Assembly: GCA_046330135.1 (NCBI GenBank) | Contig: JAXLTI010000007.1 | Span: forward strand, 279,263-343,262 | From: CAYYFX01 sp046330135 | GTDB taxonomy: Bacteria > ARS69 | DNA length: 64,000 nt | Reading direction: 5' to 3' | In this document: positions 17,680 to 27,256 of the stretch, piece by piece | Numbering within the stretch: position 1 is the first letter of the stretch | Layout: each line of letters begins with the position of its first letter | Notes under the pieces: generated by a model | What the model was told of the DNA's origin: nothing | What the model saw: only the letters and a program-made list of their open reading frames with translations | The model's database searches: none | Program-made: the position numbers and the translations under genes

Positions 17680-18527
17680 TCGGTCGTCCCTTCGCCGGCG
17701 TGGATGTAGAGGCGGGCCAGCGTGGCCACGCGAAGCGCCTCGACGCATGCCAGCACGATCGCGCCGAGCCCGAGGACCACCAGCACGTACCCGGGATCCA
17801 GGACGTCGAACGTGCCGGAGACGAGGTCGGGGGGCGGGCGGAAGATCGCCGTGACGACCGCTTCCACGAGCACGGTGCCGATCGTGAGGCGAGGAACGCG
17901 TGCCGCGAGCGCGAAGCTCCGCGCGAGCGCCGCGGCCGGGCTCTTCGCGCCGAGCGCGCAGGCGGGCACGGCGTAGGCCACGGCGCTCGTGACGGCGAGG
18001 CTGGCCATCGCCGTCACCACGCCCAGACCGAGCCGGACGACCCCGAACGTCTTCGCGCCGATGCGCTCGCCGAGGAGCGCTACCCCCACCAGGAGGAGCG
18101 CGGCCGGAAGCGCCGCGGCCAGGGCGGCGGGAAGACGAGCCGCGGTCATCGCGCGCAGACCGCGCGGCCGCGGGCGCCCCGCGACGACTTCCGGCATCGC
18201 GGCGATGAGCCCCACGATCCAGGGCACGCCGAGCACGAGATCGAGGCCCGGATCGAGGATGCTGAGCGCCCTCGGGAAGCACGCGTAGGCATCCGGGTAA
18301 TGGGGCCCCGCGTCATCGCCCAGCACCCGGAGGAGCGGGGCCAGCCCGTGCCCGAGAGGCCCGCCCGGGTAGATCGCGAACTGCGCGACGACGAGGAGCT
18401 TGCCCGCCGCGACGAGCGCCACGAGGAGCAGCGCGAAGGGCTGGCGGATCAGCGCGAAGGCGTCGGCCACGCAGCGAAACGCGAGGCCCATCTCGTACCC
18501 GGCCGGAAGGGTCGACTCGCGGTTCAC
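17676..18527 (-). CDS. Six-TM membrane protein of the exosortase operon
   Basis: The product has 283 residues. The GTG at 18527 overlaps the EpsI stop by four bases. About six hydrophobic helices are visible, starting near residues 28, 86, 122, 155, 205 and 240. The segment SPAAALARSFALAARVPRLT resembles the amphipathic repeats of YciC/GPDPase-membrane-type proteins, a weak resemblance only. No catalytic motif is seen. It has no recognised family among described exosortase partners. Tight coupling between EpsI and the TPR lipoprotein on both sides argues it works with them. Confidence 0.65.
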   Translation of the reverse strand: MNRESTLPAGYEMGLAFRCVADAFALIRQPFALLLVALVAAGKLLVVAQFAIYPGGPLGHGLAPLLRVLGDDAGPHYPDAYACFPRALSILDPGLDLVLGVPWIVGLIAAMPEVVAGRPRPRGLRAMTAARLPAALAAALPAALLLVGVALLGERIGAKTFGVVRLGLGVVTAMASLAVTSAVAYAVPACALGAKSPAAALARSFALAARVPRLTIGTVLVEAVVTAIFRPPPDLVSGTFDVLDPGYVLVVLGLGAIVLACVEALRVATLARLYIHAGEGTTE

Positions 18528-19177
18528 GAGGCGGCCCCGAGCGGCAGCGCGCGCAGCAGGGATCCCGACGCCGCCTCCGCGAAGCGCTCGATGCGGCGGC
18601 ACGCAGCCTCCTCGTCCCCATCGAGCACGGGAGTGGTCAGGCGCACGAGCGCGGCATCCGCGGGACGGCGGCGCAACGCAGCGCCCGCCACGCGGAGCTT
18701 CAGCACGACTTCGTCGGAAGTCGCGCCCGAACGCGTCTCGTACCAGTACGCTCCCACCAGCCGGTCCCCCTCCCGCCGCATCCGCAACCACTGCGCGATT
18801 CCGAGCCGCGCCGACTCACCCACCGCCGGCCGCGCGCGCGACTCGACCGACCAGCCCTCTCCCGTGTAGCAGTGCATCGGCGAGTGGACCGTGGCGCCGA
18901 GCCGCTGCGACCGGTGGTAGTCCACGAGCACCCAAACCGGCACGCTCTCCGCATCCCGGTACTCGCGGAAGGTGAACGCGTCCGAGCGCAACCACTCCGT
19001 GACGGCAGGCTCCACGGACAGATCCTGCCCGGTCCAGCCCCCGAGCGATCGCGGCAGAGCGTCGAGCGTCACGTCGCTCGGCGCGGGCACCGGCGCTCCG
19101 CGCAGCGCGGACGCGACGCCGATCGCCGCGAGCGTCACGCCGGTCGCGAGAATCCGGGCCGCGACGTTTCGATCCAT
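18524..19177 (-). CDS. epsI: EpsI-type exosortase-associated protein
   Basis: The product has 217 residues: N-terminal TM or signal anchor (about 7-24), then the EpsI domain with LPRSLGGWTGQDLSV, FREYRD, VPVWVLVDYHRSQR, HSPMHCYTGEGW and VVLKLRVAG. EpsI domains accompany exosortases either as separate proteins or fused to the C-terminus; the proteins are required for exopolysaccharide or sorting, but their biochemistry is not settled. The conserved 'HSP..C..G.GW' block is intact. The ATG at 19177 lies inside the exosortase gene (43-bp overlap), and the stop overlaps the next start by four bases. Confidence 0.88.
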   Translation of the reverse strand: MDRNVAARILATGVTLAAIGVASALRGAPVPAPSDVTLDALPRSLGGWTGQDLSVEPAVTEWLRSDAFTFREYRDAESVPVWVLVDYHRSQRLGATVHSPMHCYTGEGWSVESRARPAVGESARLGIAQWLRMRREGDRLVGAYWYETRSGATSDEVVLKLRVAGAALRRRPADAALVRLTTPVLDGDEEAACRRIERFAEAASGSLLRALPLGAAS

Positions 19178-20001
19178 CCCAGGAACCTCCGCCCACCCCA
19201 CAGGATTCCGAGCGCCGCAGCGAACACGATCAACCCGGTGAGCTCGTGCAGCCATCCCGCCGCCGCGCCCGGCCCGGTCCTCGCGACCGCGACCGCGGTG
19301 GCGCTCACGCGGAGCGCGTTCGTGGCGATCGCCACCGGCACGGCCGCGAGGACGAGAAGCACGCGGGCCGCCGGGCGTCGAGGGCCGACGTCTCCGAGCA
19401 GGCTGCCGTCGGCCAGAATCGCCGCCATCGCGAGGAGCGCCATGAGCGAGCGCAGCCCGCTGCAGGCGTGCGCGACCTCCAGCGTGCAGCCCGGCAGATG
19501 CAGCACGTTCCCGGTCCGCACCGCGCTCACGCCGCAGACGTCGAGGACGACGCCGGCCGCGCGCGTCGCGAGAAGCTGCAGCGGCAGCGACCAGGCCGTC
19601 CACAGGAGAGTGGGCACCGGGATCATGAAGAGCAGGAACGCGACGGGAAACACGCACACCCGCGCTCGCGCGGGACCCCACACCGTGAGCGCCCAGCCCA
19701 GGAGGAACGGCACGACGGACGCGCGCTGCAGATAGAACTCCGCCGCGGCCACGCCGAGCAGGTACTGCGCCAGGGCGAGGCCGAGCAGCACGAGCCCGGG
19801 GAGGAACGGGCGCGAAGGCGCCGCCCGCCAGGCGTCCTTCCGCACCCACAGGAGGAGCCCGGCGATCAACGGCACGATCGGCCCGTGCGAGAAATCTCCG
19901 GAGGAGCGCCAGTCCCGGATCAGCTCCGGGACGAGCGGCCCGTACAGCGCGGCCGTGGCGGCGGCGAGAAGCCAGGGGGCGGGATCCCGACGGCCCGTCA
20001 C
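19135..20001 (-). CDS. Exosortase (PEP-CTERM sorting transpeptidase)
   Basis: This eight-TM integral membrane protein has 288 residues. The three catalytic positions known for exosortases are all present: Cys180 in EVAHACSGLRS, Arg231 in ATNALRVS and His252 in LHELTG. DFSHGPIVPLI near residues 36-46 matches the conserved N-terminal loop. The enzyme would cleave PEP-CTERM tails and pass the protein on to the cell surface. The substrate candidate is at 50201-50470. The GTG start overlaps the deacetylase stop by four bases. Unlike many XrtA proteins, the EpsI domain is not fused but encoded separately with a 43-bp overlap. Confidence 0.95.
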   Translation of the reverse strand: MTGRRDPAPWLLAAATAALYGPLVPELIRDWRSSGDFSHGPIVPLIAGLLLWVRKDAWRAAPSRPFLPGLVLLGLALAQYLLGVAAAEFYLQRASVVPFLLGWALTVWGPARARVCVFPVAFLLFMIPVPTLLWTAWSLPLQLLATRAAGVVLDVCGVSAVRTGNVLHLPGCTLEVAHACSGLRSLMALLAMAAILADGSLLGDVGPRRPAARVLLVLAAVPVAIATNALRVSATAVAVARTGPGAAAGWLHELTGLIVFAAALGILWGGRRFLGWIETSRPGFSRPA

Positions 20002-20864
20002 TCGCCGACCTCGATCGGCTCCTGCGCGAGATCCGGCGCCTCGCCGAGCGCTTGCTCCATGGTCCCGAACGGGAAGCGCTCGAGCAGCGAGGCCAACCGC
20101 CCTTCCGTGCGCGCGAGGTTCGTGTAGTGCGCGAGGCGCTTCACGAGGCCGACGCGCAGGCGCGGCTGATCCGGATCGACCTCCCACGGGTGTACGTACA
20201 GCACGGCCGGCTGCCCCGCGGCGTTCATGCGCGCGAACGCCGTCCGCACCGCGACCGGCGGCAGCACGCGCAGCCACGCCCCGCCCGACGCGCCCATGTT
20301 GAAGCCCGGCAGGCGCAGCGTGGTCATCGGAAACTCGCGAAGCGTGGCGCCCGAGAGCGCGCGGATGCGCCGGGGCGCGCGCGGGAAGTCCGGCACGCCG
20401 TAGCGCGGATGCTTCACCGGGAAGATGCTCGAATCGTACGTGAAGCCCTCCGAAGCCAGGACGTCGAAGGCCCACGGGACGCGGCGGTCGACGCTGAAGC
20501 TCGGAGCGCGGTACCCGACGGGACGCGCGCCGGTCACGTCCTCGATCGCCCGGATGCTCTTCCGGAGATCCTCCTCGAAGCGCGGCCGGCCGAGCCGGTA
20601 GACGAGCTCGTGGTTGTAGCCGTGGCTCGCGACGTCGTGGCCCCGCGTCCGGATCTCCCGCACCAGGTCCGCCCGCCGCTCCGCGACCCAGCCGAGCACG
20701 AAGAAGGTGGCGCGGACGTCGAAGCGCTCGAAGAGATCCATGAGCCGCCGCGTGCTCGCCTCGACGCGCGAGGGCATGGAGTCCCACTCCCCGCGCGTCA
20801 CGACGCCGTCGAAGTTCGAGACCTGGAACCACTCCTCGACGTCGACGGTCAGCGCGTTGATCAT
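19998..20864 (-). CDS. XrtA-system polysaccharide deacetylase (DUF3473 type)
   Basis: This NodB-fold deacetylase has 288 residues. It starts MINALTVDVEEW, with catalytic and metal Asp8, and has the metal His pair in SHGYNHE (His81, His85), GYRAPSFS and FPMTTLRLPGFN. The C-terminal segment YVHPWEVDPDQPR is the DUF3473 extension found in exosortase-linked deacetylases. It probably removes N-acetyl groups from the polysaccharide. Its ATG overlaps the preceding glycosyltransferase stop by four bases and its stop overlaps the exosortase GTG, so synthesis is tightly coupled. Confidence 0.94.
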   Translation of the reverse strand: MINALTVDVEEWFQVSNFDGVVTRGEWDSMPSRVEASTRRLMDLFERFDVRATFFVLGWVAERRADLVREIRTRGHDVASHGYNHELVYRLGRPRFEEDLRKSIRAIEDVTGARPVGYRAPSFSVDRRVPWAFDVLASEGFTYDSSIFPVKHPRYGVPDFPRAPRRIRALSGATLREFPMTTLRLPGFNMGASGGAWLRVLPPVAVRTAFARMNAAGQPAVLYVHPWEVDPDQPRLRVGLVKRLAHYTNLARTEGRLASLLERFPFGTMEQALGEAPDLAQEPIEVGE

Positions 20865-22066
20865 GGTCGCCTCCCCGGCGCTCCGCGCCCTGCCTCCGTC
20901 GCCGCCAGGATCTCCGCCTCGTAGCGCTCGGCCTGGCGATCCCACGAGTAGCGCTCGAGGACGAGCTGCCGCGCCCGCTCCGCGAGCGCGTCGGCCTCTT
21001 CGGGACGCGTCACGAGGTCCGACACGGCGCGGGCCCACTCCTCCGGCGCGTCCGCGATCCGGAAGTGCCGGTCCGCCTGCCCGTCGATGCCCTGCACCGC
21101 CGCCGTCGTGGCCACGACGGGCACGCGGGCCGCCATCGCCTCCAGCACCTTGTTCTGCGTCCCCTGCGCGATCCAGAGCGGCGCCACCGCCACTGCCGCG
21201 CCCCACAAGGGCGGGCGGACGTCCTCGGGATCGGCGATCACCTCGACGCCCTCGACCGCGGCGAGCGCTCTCACCTCCGCCACCGGCTTCCGACCCACGA
21301 CGCGCAGCCGGCAACCCGCCACGCGCTCGCGCACGAGCGGCAGGATCTCCCGCGTGAAGCGGACGATCCCCTCGACGTTCGCGAAGTAGTCCAGCGCCCC
21401 GACGAAGACGAGGATCGGCTCCGTCCCGCGGGGCCCGGGGCGGTGAAACCCGTCGGCATCGACGCCGTTCCCCACGACGCGCACGCGCGACACGTCGGCG
21501 AACGTGCCGAGGAGGTCGCGCTCCGCGCGCGACACGACCAGGGACCGGTCGAAGCGCCGCACGAGCGCCTTCTCCCACGAGCGCAGCAGGCGGTGCTCCA
21601 GCGTGTACACGTCGCGACGCGGGAACGAGCTGCGCGCCGCGTACTGCTTCCACTTCTCCGAGTCGACGTCCACGAGATCGAGGACCCGCGGCCCGGCGAA
21701 CTCCTCGAGGTACGGCGTCATCGACGTACAGTACGCGATCGCCGCGTCGAACGGGGTCCGCCAGAGCGCGCGCACCTCGTCCGCGAGGTGGGAGTTCCAG
21801 AACCAGCCCGCCGAGATCGGCCGCCCCCGCAGCGCCGCGAGGGCCCCGCGGGCCGCGGACTCCGCCGTGCCGCGGGTGCGCCAGTGCACCGAGGCCGCCC
21901 ACCCTCGGACGCTCTCGACGTGCTCCGCTTCCTCCGGACCGTCGAGGAGGAACGCGAGGTGCACCTCGTGGCGCGACGCGATGCGCCGCATCATGTGATG
22001 GGAACGGATCTTGTCGCCCTTGTTGGGCGGCTCGGGCACGCGTTGTGATACGAACAGCAGCCTCAC
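20861..22066 (-). CDS. Stp1-type glycosyltransferase of the exosortase system
   Basis: This GT-B fold glycosyltransferase has 401 residues. It opens with VRLLFVSQRVPEPPNKGDKI and continues with DLVDVDSEKWKQYA, VGALDYFANVEG and LWIAQGTQNKVLEAMA. These blocks are characteristic of the TIGR03087-type (Stp1) transferases that accompany EpsH/XrtA loci. It begins with a GTG at 22066, 31 bp after the regulator gene, and overlaps the deacetylase start by four bases. It is likely to add a sugar to the lipid-linked repeat unit; donor and acceptor cannot be read from sequence. Confidence 0.9.
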   Translation of the reverse strand: MRLLFVSQRVPEPPNKGDKIRSHHMMRRIASRHEVHLAFLLDGPEEAEHVESVRGWAASVHWRTRGTAESAARGALAALRGRPISAGWFWNSHLADEVRALWRTPFDAAIAYCTSMTPYLEEFAGPRVLDLVDVDSEKWKQYAARSSFPRRDVYTLEHRLLRSWEKALVRRFDRSLVVSRAERDLLGTFADVSRVRVVGNGVDADGFHRPGPRGTEPILVFVGALDYFANVEGIVRFTREILPLVRERVAGCRLRVVGRKPVAEVRALAAVEGVEVIADPEDVRPPLWGAAVAVAPLWIAQGTQNKVLEAMAARVPVVATTAAVQGIDGQADRHFRIADAPEEWARAVSDLVTRPEEADALAERARQLVLERYSWDRQAERYEAEILAATEAGRGAPGRRP

Positions 22067-22097
22067 GCCCTCGACCCCCGCCCCGGATCCTGGCAGT

Positions 22098-23540
<1,443 letters not shown>

Positions 23541-23589
23541 GGGCCGCTCCCGACCGGGTGATCGGCGTATGAACGCCAGCCTTCGGTCG

Positions 23590-23605
23590 TGCAGCGATCG
23601 TGCCA
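23590..23605 (-). promoter_or_regulatory. Sigma-54 (-24/-12) promoter of the regulator-exosortase operon
   Basis: The minus strand reads TGGCACGATCGCTGCA. It fits the consensus TGGCACG-N4-TTGC(A/T) with one mismatch, and GG and GC are exactly ten bases apart. Transcription would start near 23580, about 40 bases before the regulator ATG at 23540. It is the best RpoN site found by eye in the window. Confidence 0.75.
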
Positions 23606-23698
23606 GCGAGAATCCGTCAGCCGGCGTCACGGGAGGCCACGGCTGCCGACCCGCCGCGCCGCGTACGGCCCGAGATGTCGCAGATTGCGACGCTGCGC

Positions 23699-25516
23699 TC
23701 AACCCTCGCGCAGGTCGTAGATCCAGACGGTGGGACCCTTGCCGCGCCAGGTCAGCGGATCGAAGGTCTGGACGGGCTTCCGCGCCCGCAGCTCCGTGTA
23801 GAAGCGATACCAGGACGGGAAAGCGTCCGCCATGTCCGGCGACGCGAAGTATCGCTCCTGCGCCTCGCTGTTCGTCACCACCCATACCACGCCGTCCGCC
23901 CGGTACGCGGCCACGTCCTTCGGCACGCGGTCGACGAGCGGGTTGCCCATGTCGCGGTTCTCGAAGGAGCCGCGCAGCTCCTCGTCCGAGATCTCCTTCG
24001 GCAGCCACCACGGATGGCCGAGCTCCACGAGGTCGAAGGCGGCGCGCGGCGGGAAGCGCAGCAGGAGATCCAGGCGCTTGGCCTGCGCCGACGTGAACGC
24101 CTCGTCCTTCGGCAGCTCCGCGAGGCGCTTCTGCAGGCGCGCGATCGACGTGGCGTTCGGGCACAGGATCGGGCCGTAGTCGTCCAGCAGCAGCCGATCC
24201 GTGTGCGGGACGTTCCCGAGGATCCATTCGCGCGCGACGTTCCGGCTGTCCACGCGGGTGATGTCGCGGACGTTCGCGATCGACGCGGCCAGCGTGGGCA
24301 CGCACGCGACGACGACGGCGAGCCCGGCCACGGTGGCCGCGACGCGCCCGCGCAGCCGCGCGAGCGAGGCGATCAGCATCGCCCCGGGACCGATCAAGGC
24401 GCACAGCAGCGGCGTGAGCGCGTTGAGCTGGCGCGCCTGCACGTGGTACGGCGCCAGCGTCACGGCGCCCGCCCAGAAGACGATCACCGGCGACGCGAGG
24501 ACGACGGCGTCCCGTCGCGTCTCCGGCTTCCCGAGGAGCCGGATCAGCCCGAGCGCCGCGAGCGCGACGAGCGGCGCCGTGAGCGCCTCCGGGTCCACCA
24601 CCTGGCGGAGGAAGTGCAGGCTGGCGCCGGGAATGGCGGCGAGCCCCGGCTGGTACGTCACCTTCGCGTCGGGGTCGAAGCGCGGTGCCGCCTTGACGTG
24701 GGCGCCGAAGAAACCCAGACGCTGCGCGACGGATTGGCCCCACGTGGGATCCAGGAAGTTGTACGGAGACGTCACGAAGAAGACGGCCACGAAGACGCCG
24801 ACCAGCACGCACGAGCGGCCGACCAGAGCCCGCCACGTGGAACGCTTCGCGAGAACGTCGAGAAGCTCCACCGCGACGATGCCGGGGATCAGGATGATGC
24901 CGTAGTACTTCGTCCCCATCGACGCGCCCGCGAGCGCGCCGGCCCACACGATGGGCGCGAGGCGACGCGTGCCCGCGCCGTTCAGATACGCCAGCGCCGC
25001 CGCCGCCACGAAGAACCCGGCGGGCACGTCTTCCTTGATCACCTGCGAGCCGACGGTGGCCGGCAGGAGGACCGCCACCGCGAACGCGGCGGCGAGGCCC
25101 GCGAGGGCTCCTCCCACCCGGCGGCCGAGGCGCGCGGCGCACACCACCGTGGCGACGCCGAATGCGAGCACGACGAGACGGCCGAGGACGACGAACGGGC
25201 CCGGCTCCGCGAGGTAGTACGCGCCGAACGCCGACGCGGAGCCGAAGTTCCCGATCACGCGGCCGACCGCGAAGAACGCGCCGTAGGATCCGAGCAACAG
25301 GTACATGAGCAGCGCGGGCTTGTGGAACCAGTGCGGATTCAGGTCCCCCGCGCCCATGGCCATGGCGCGCTTCGTGAGGTGCATCTCGTCGCCGTAGTAC
25401 GAGAACGGCCAATCGTGGAAGGCGCCGGCGAGGCGGATCGCGAGCGCGGCCACGACGATCGCCCCGAGGACGACGCCGTACGCGCGGGATTCCGCGTTGC
25501 GAGGCTTCTCCGTCAC
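23699..25516 (-). CDS. GT39/ArnT-type membrane glycosyltransferase
   Basis: The product has 605 residues and about a dozen TM helices. The first periplasmic loop has YYGDEMHLTKRA, containing the Asp-Glu pair typical of the GT39/PMT/ArnT (GT-C) fold, and later SMGTKYYG and VTSPYNFLDPTWGQ. Such enzymes transfer a sugar from a polyprenyl-phosphate carrier to a lipid, glycan or protein on the outer face. The GTG at 25516 has GGAGG ten bases upstream. It lies between two polysaccharide operons, 88 bp after the FemAB gene and upstream of the sigma-54 promoter, and probably reads as part of the upstream operon. Confidence 0.85.
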   Translation of the reverse strand: MTEKPRNAESRAYGVVLGAIVVAALAIRLAGAFHDWPFSYYGDEMHLTKRAMAMGAGDLNPHWFHKPALLMYLLLGSYGAFFAVGRVIGNFGSASAFGAYYLAEPGPFVVLGRLVVLAFGVATVVCAARLGRRVGGALAGLAAAFAVAVLLPATVGSQVIKEDVPAGFFVAAAALAYLNGAGTRRLAPIVWAGALAGASMGTKYYGIILIPGIVAVELLDVLAKRSTWRALVGRSCVLVGVFVAVFFVTSPYNFLDPTWGQSVAQRLGFFGAHVKAAPRFDPDAKVTYQPGLAAIPGASLHFLRQVVDPEALTAPLVALAALGLIRLLGKPETRRDAVVLASPVIVFWAGAVTLAPYHVQARQLNALTPLLCALIGPGAMLIASLARLRGRVAATVAGLAVVVACVPTLAASIANVRDITRVDSRNVAREWILGNVPHTDRLLLDDYGPILCPNATSIARLQKRLAELPKDEAFTSAQAKRLDLLLRFPPRAAFDLVELGHPWWLPKEISDEELRGSFENRDMGNPLVDRVPKDVAAYRADGVVWVVTNSEAQERYFASPDMADAFPSWYRFYTELRARKPVQTFDPLTWRGKGPTVWIYDLREG

Positions 25517-25604
25517 GAGCGTCGTCCCTCCGATGGCGGCGCGTTCGGCGCGCGCACGCTACCCGACTCCCCGGCGGACGCGCAAGCGGAAGGAGCCGTC
25601 CGGG

Positions 25605-26666
25605 TCACGGCAGATGGCGCACGATCGGCGGCCCGAGCACGCGCGTCACGACGAGCGGCAACCGCTGCCACACCCGGATCGCGAGCGCGAACCGCGGATC
25701 GTCCACGCCGAGCCGCGGCGGCGCGGCGCCCGGCGCGAGAACGTACTCCCAGTGCAAGCGCGTGGGCTGTGCGCCCCATTGCTTCTTGAAACGGTGCGGC
25801 CCCGAGTCCTCCGTGGACCGGCCGAAGCAGAACTCCTGGAGCCCCGATCGCGCCGCCTCCGCGATGCATTCCCAGTAGAGGAGCATGTTCGGCGCGAGCG
25901 GCAGCGCCTCGCGCCGCGACGCCGCCCAGTGCATCTCCGTGAACGACCCGTGAGTGACGCGGATTCCCGCCGCCACCGCGCGACCCTCGTGCTCCACGAG
26001 CGTCAGGCGCGCATCGGCGGGGAACTCGCGGAACACTTCCCCGAAGAAGCGCGGCGTGTACACGGGAGTGCCGAGGTCGCGCATGTTGCGCGCGAAGAGG
26101 TCGTAGAACGCGGGAAGATCACGCGCCGGATCGCCGGGCCGCGCCGCGAGCCCGGCCTTCTGCGCCTTGCGCACGAGATTGCGCACCTTGGAGCCCACGG
26201 CGTCCCACACCGCGTCCACGCCCCCCGCGAGGGACAGGGACATCGAGATCTTGTGCGACCGGCACGGCAGCGACGGATCCGTGGGCTCCACGTGACGCAG
26301 CTCCGCGTAGCGCGAGCCCGTCTGCGCCAGGAGACGTCGCGCCTCGGCGAGGAGCGCGTCCCGGGCCGCGGCGCTCCGCGTGACGAGGCCGCCGCGGTTG
26401 AGGAAGGGGACGGAGATGAGCGAGCGACCGAAGACCGGATGCGCGAACGCGAACAGGGGCAGGATGCCTTCGATGCCGTCCGGGCCTTCGGCCAGGAGGT
26501 AATGGGGCGTCGGCCCGAACGTGCCCCCGATCACGCGCGCCCAGCCCGCGCGGTGATAGTGCGAGCCCGCCGGCTCCGCGCCGACGAACGCGTCCCATTC
26601 CCGCTCCCGCGAGGCCGAAAGGCGCGTCACCTCCAGGCGGGCCGCCGTCGCCGACGACGTCGTCAC
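25605..26666 (-). CDS. FemAB-like XrtA/PEP-CTERM-associated protein
   Basis: The product has 353 residues and two GNAT-like halves. Motifs include EWDAFVGAEPAGSHYHRAGW, FLNRGGLV, SKVRNLVRKAQKAGL, YTPRFFGEVFREF, and the C-terminal FCFGRSTEDSGPHRFKKQWG, all typical of the FemAB family members tied to exosortase loci (TIGR03019-like). FemAB enzymes use aminoacyl-tRNA to add amino acids to acceptors; whether the exosortase-linked group does this to a polysaccharide is unproven. The GTG at 26666 overlaps the acyltransferase stop by four bases. Confidence 0.9.
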   Translation of the reverse strand: MTTSSATAARLEVTRLSASREREWDAFVGAEPAGSHYHRAGWARVIGGTFGPTPHYLLAEGPDGIEGILPLFAFAHPVFGRSLISVPFLNRGGLVTRSAAARDALLAEARRLLAQTGSRYAELRHVEPTDPSLPCRSHKISMSLSLAGGVDAVWDAVGSKVRNLVRKAQKAGLAARPGDPARDLPAFYDLFARNMRDLGTPVYTPRFFGEVFREFPADARLTLVEHEGRAVAAGIRVTHGSFTEMHWAASRREALPLAPNMLLYWECIAEAARSGLQEFCFGRSTEDSGPHRFKKQWGAQPTRLHWEYVLAPGAAPPRLGVDDPRFALAIRVWQRLPLVVTRVLGPPIVRHLP

Positions 26667-27256
26667 GACGCGCTCTCTCCCCCGCGCGTGCCGACGACCC
26701 GCGCGGGAGCGCCCACCGCGATCGAGCGCGGCGGCAGGGGTTTCGTCACGACGCTTCCCGCGCCCACCACCGACTGCTCCCCCACGTCGGCCATGACGAT
26801 GGAGCGCTCGCCGATCCAGGCGTCGCGACCGATCACCACGCGCCGGTACGTTCCTCCCTGCTCGCGGACGGGAGTGTTCAGGTCCGCGAAGCGGTGCTGC
26901 TCGCCGCCCGAGAGAACGTCCACGTCCGAAGCGAGGAGCACGTCGTCCTCCAGGGTCACGAGGCCCAGATTGCAGCGCGTCCCCACGTACACGCGCCGGC
27001 CGATGCGCGCGCCGCGCTTCGAGAGGATGGTCCCGAACGAGATGCAGCAGTCCGGCGAGCACTCTTCGAGCGCGAGCCGGTAGAACTCGCGCCGGATGTA
27101 GTCGCCCACGAGCCCCGGCCACAGGGACACGGCCTGGCTGGCGTCGTGGAACGCGCGCTCGGGATCCACGAAGAGCGACGCCAGACGGTAGAAGAGATAC
27201 GCCGGCAGCGCCGCGAGCCAAGCCAGGAAGCGCGCGAGAGCCTTCGCGACGGTCAC
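26663..27256 (-). CDS. Left-handed beta-helix (hexapeptide) acyltransferase
   Basis: The product has 197 residues. After a hydrophobic N-terminal segment (about 5-25), hexapeptide repeats run from about residue 75 (ISFGTILSKRGARIGRRVYVG), with VVIGRDAWIGERSIV and GAGSVVTKPLPPRSIAVGAPA at the end. This is the LbetaH fold of WcaF/NodL-type O-acetyltransferases using acetyl-CoA. A loop insertion (SGGEQHRFADLNTPVREQGG) carries the likely catalytic His in the usual position. It probably acetylates a sugar of the repeat unit. It overlaps both neighbours by four bases. Confidence 0.88.
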   Translation of the reverse strand: MTVAKALARFLAWLAALPAYLFYRLASLFVDPERAFHDASQAVSLWPGLVGDYIRREFYRLALEECSPDCCISFGTILSKRGARIGRRVYVGTRCNLGLVTLEDDVLLASDVDVLSGGEQHRFADLNTPVREQGGTYRRVVIGRDAWIGERSIVMADVGEQSVVGAGSVVTKPLPPRSIAVGAPARVVGTRGGESAS

